DNA from: Sipunculus nudus
Taxonomy: Eukaryota; Annelida; Sipuncula; Golfingiida; Sipunculidae
Direction: 5' to 3'
Length of the DNA stretch: 64,000 nucleotides
Assembly (NCBI GenBank): GCA_026874595.1
Contig: CM049316.1
Span: 47,122,695-47,186,694 of the forward strand
In this document: piece after piece, positions 62,072 to 64,000 of the stretch
Numbering within the stretch: the stretch's first letter is position 1
Layout: every line of letters begins with the position of its first letter
The notes under the pieces: model-generated
The model's database searches: none
What the model was told of the DNA's origin: nothing
The model's input: only the letters and a program-made list of their open reading frames with translations
Position numbers and translations under genes: made by a program

Positions 62072-62322
62072 TGTTCCAAATAAGGGCATTATGAGGGTTT
62101 CCCAGCGAGGATTCCCACGAATGACGTCAGTCAAGCGCAGACGCGTTGGGATCCGCCGGGAATGCATAATTAATGAACCAAACAAGCAGAGAAGAGGGCG
62201 TGGGCATGTTTGACAGCTGCCAAGCAATGGGGATGTAGAATGCACTGGCACGTGTTCAAACGTAACCAACAAAAACTGTACTCCATCATCTTGTAACCAT
62301 GGAGTAGGAATGAGAATATAAA
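62072..62322 (+). promoter_or_regulatory. Probable SRF/CREB-type promoter with TATA box
   Basis: CArG box CCAAATAAGG at 62076-62085, 36 bp, then CRE TGACGTCA at 62122-62129, and 187 bp further a TATAAA at 62317-62322. Initiator-like TCACT and TCAGT sequences lie 24-36 bp after the TATA start, at 62346-62354. The whole block is clearly more GC-rich than its surroundings. The CArG, CRE and TATA order is that of immediate-early gene promoters. The downstream gene is not visible. Confidence 0.6.
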
Positions 62323-62345
62323 CCGCACGAGCATCGGAGCGTCCA

Positions 62346-62457
62346 TCACTCAGTGGCCACGTCACCAAAGGAAAGCACCGGGCTCCAGAGAGGATAGAAG
62401 CAAGTGTAGCCAACGTAGTGTAAATCCGTGGTCGTAACCTGCCGACAAGTACTTCAG
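62346..62457 (+). other. Probable non-coding first exon
   Basis: From the inferred start about 30 bp past TATAAA to a consensus donor ACTTCAG/GTGAGT at 62457/62458. No ATG-initiated frame of note lies within it, so it would be 5' UTR, with the coding exons beyond the window. The long minus-strand frame over 61991-62479 has no recognisable domain, and I regard it as a shadow of the GC-rich promoter. Confidence 0.5.
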
Positions 62458-63744
62458 GTGAGTCTGGTTGTGTACACACTTGAACCCCCGCCAGGTATAC
62501 ATATCAGGGTAGGACGACCGTTATAACGCTGGCCTACCTGGCCTTGGTGTTGCAGCCTCCCCCCAGTACGGCATCCGTCAGATTCATCATCTTGTTTATC
62601 ATATCTAAGATGGTGGCTTTTTTATCTGCTTGGTTCTTCATGTAGAGAAGGATTTATATAATGAATACTGTTTTCAAACACCGTGCTGGTTTATCAGCTG
62701 GTATCTTAATGTGGGGCGTTTCAAGCCAGTACATGGCTTGGCAGATCGGTGATGCAACTTCACGAGCGCCCCTGGATGTTTACGTTAATTATTCAGCTTC
62801 AAAGGTATCCCTGCGATGTGTTTACAATACCTGTTGGCCTGTGGCAGAAGAAACGCATTTCCTAAATCTGTGAGGTTATCATTAGGAAACTATGTCAACT
62901 GAAAAAATCACTTAACTGTATAAAATATCAATATGCGAACACATATGCCTTGATTGGCCTTTGAATACATTAAAAATATATATTTCGACGATAACAATAT
63001 TTTTTAACACTGGCTGAACTCTGATCCCCGTTTTTGTTTCATCATGTCTACTGTTGTAACCAATTAATGAGCAGTATTTCCGTGTTTTCAGATAACAAGA
63101 TAATCACAGTTTAACGATGGCTTATTTTATAAAAAAATATAGACTTGTTTCAAGTAGAAACAAGCAACAATTATTAGGTCGTTAATTCCTAATGTGCTTT
63201 AAAGGTGTTAAGTTACAAGTTGGGTAATGTGAGGACAAATCAAGCACACAAGTACACATGTGTATCACTCAGATGCATTTCATCTATTAATTTTTATACC
63301 ATGAGGTTCATTTAAGTATTTGCAATGTAAAAGCTACAACTGCGTTGCAACGACACAGTAAATGAAACATTGCAAAAACTTTTCTCAAGTGAACAAATAT
63401 GTCCTGAATATGTACTCTGAAAAATTCCCGAATAATGACATTTCTTGTGACCAAACAATGTTAGGATAATCTAGAGCCAACCTTGAATGATTAACACTTT
63501 AAGGGAATTGCAAATACAGTTAATGAATTTAATTGGTATCAGACCGGAGCAGATTATTGTCACTTCAAATGACTTAGTGTCTGTTCGGGAGCAAGTATTT
63601 AAGCAAGAGACCTATAATGAGGAAACCGAGGTATGTATTCGACACGTATTTACAAACCAATATCAACATCAGTCATTCATACCTTCTAATCATTTATGAC
63701 GTAAACTGCGAATCAGCGCATTTATATGTCATAATCTGTCACCT
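62458..63744 (+). other. Probable first intron of the gene starting near 62.35 kb
   Basis: No exon with splice sites recognised; AT-rich. Confidence 0.4.
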
Positions 63745-63990
63745 CAAACGATCCAGCTCGATCATTGGTGTTAATAAAATCTCGTGTTATTTAACTTATA
63801 GATCTAGTTACAATCAGGTTGTCCAGCTCGATCACTGGTGTATATGATCTCGTGTTATTTAACTTAGTTCTACGCAACAATAAGGCTGTCCAGCTCGATC
63901 ACTGCATGGTGTATGTAAAATCTCGTGTTATTTAACTTAGTTCTACGTAACAATAAGGCTGTCCAGCTCGATCACTGGTGTATGACCTAT
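63745..63990 (+). repeat. ~70-bp minisatellite
   Basis: CCAGCTCGATCA begins at 63753, 63823, 63890 and 63963 (periods 70, 67 and 73). Each is followed by CTCGTGTTATTTAACTTA and, in the later units, GTTCTACG and AACAATAAGGCTGT. The last unit is partial, after which the sequence changes. Confidence 0.9.
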
Positions 63991-64000
63991 TATCATATGT

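Noticed and set aside
61991-62479. Minus-strand frame of 162 codons
   Set aside because: No domain or family recognised. It covers a GC-rich segment with a clear + strand promoter and donor site, where long chance frames are expected.

Overview
The window is AT-rich animal DNA with long introns, many microsatellites and a dense load of short, non-coding transposable elements. Two protein-coding genes are certain. The first is the 3' part of a G protein alpha-o subunit gene on the + strand (5853-28234), with canonical Galpha-o exon sizes. The second is an Asteroid homolog 1 (ASTE1)-like XPG/FEN-family nuclease gene on the - strand (42838-45087), with an uninterrupted reading frame. The Galpha-o protein reads like lophotrochozoan/insect Galpha-o. 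The repeats (GGTGGCGCCACC-containing units, GTCCGTCTGTCC heads, tRNA-derived SINEs) resemble those of mollusc genomes. A bivalve or gastropod is my best guess, by inference only.

Layout. 1-5852: presumably upstream intron of Galpha-o, with a foldback-like repeat (197-2281) and a possible antisense exon (4377-4487). 5853-28234: Galpha-o coding exons 3 to 8; exons 1 and 2, with the start codon and P-loop, were not found and probably lie left of the window. Exon 5, which carries switch I, is present twice (22041-22169 and 23958-24086), each copy intact with good splice sites; this is the most notable coding observation. The 14-kb intron 3 holds most of the first set of repeats. 28235 to about 31.3 kb: probable 3' UTR or flank with a cluster of TTATGCATAA palindromes. 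31.3-40.9 kb: intergenic, with one SINE and two weak candidate exons. 40962-42513: a complete-looking repeat element made of four 339-bp units. 42838-45087: ASTE1-like gene. 46.3-51.5 kb: a transposon cluster with identifiable ends, including two nested pairs.

52-62 kb has almost no recognisable interspersed repeats but many microsatellites. It contains two copies of a composite element, an SRF-type CArG box followed about 37-39 bp later by a perfect cAMP response element, at 55.84 kb and 62.08 kb. The second copy lies about 230 bp upstream of a TATA box and a short apparent non-coding first exon ending in a consensus splice donor (62457). The right end of the window therefore looks like the start of a + strand gene with an SRF/CREB-type, immediate-early-like promoter whose coding exons lie beyond 64 kb.

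Exon calls rest on reading-frame conservation and splice sites seen directly. Repeat calls rest on internal self-similarity, terminal repeats and target-site duplications seen in the window. No database search was possible.
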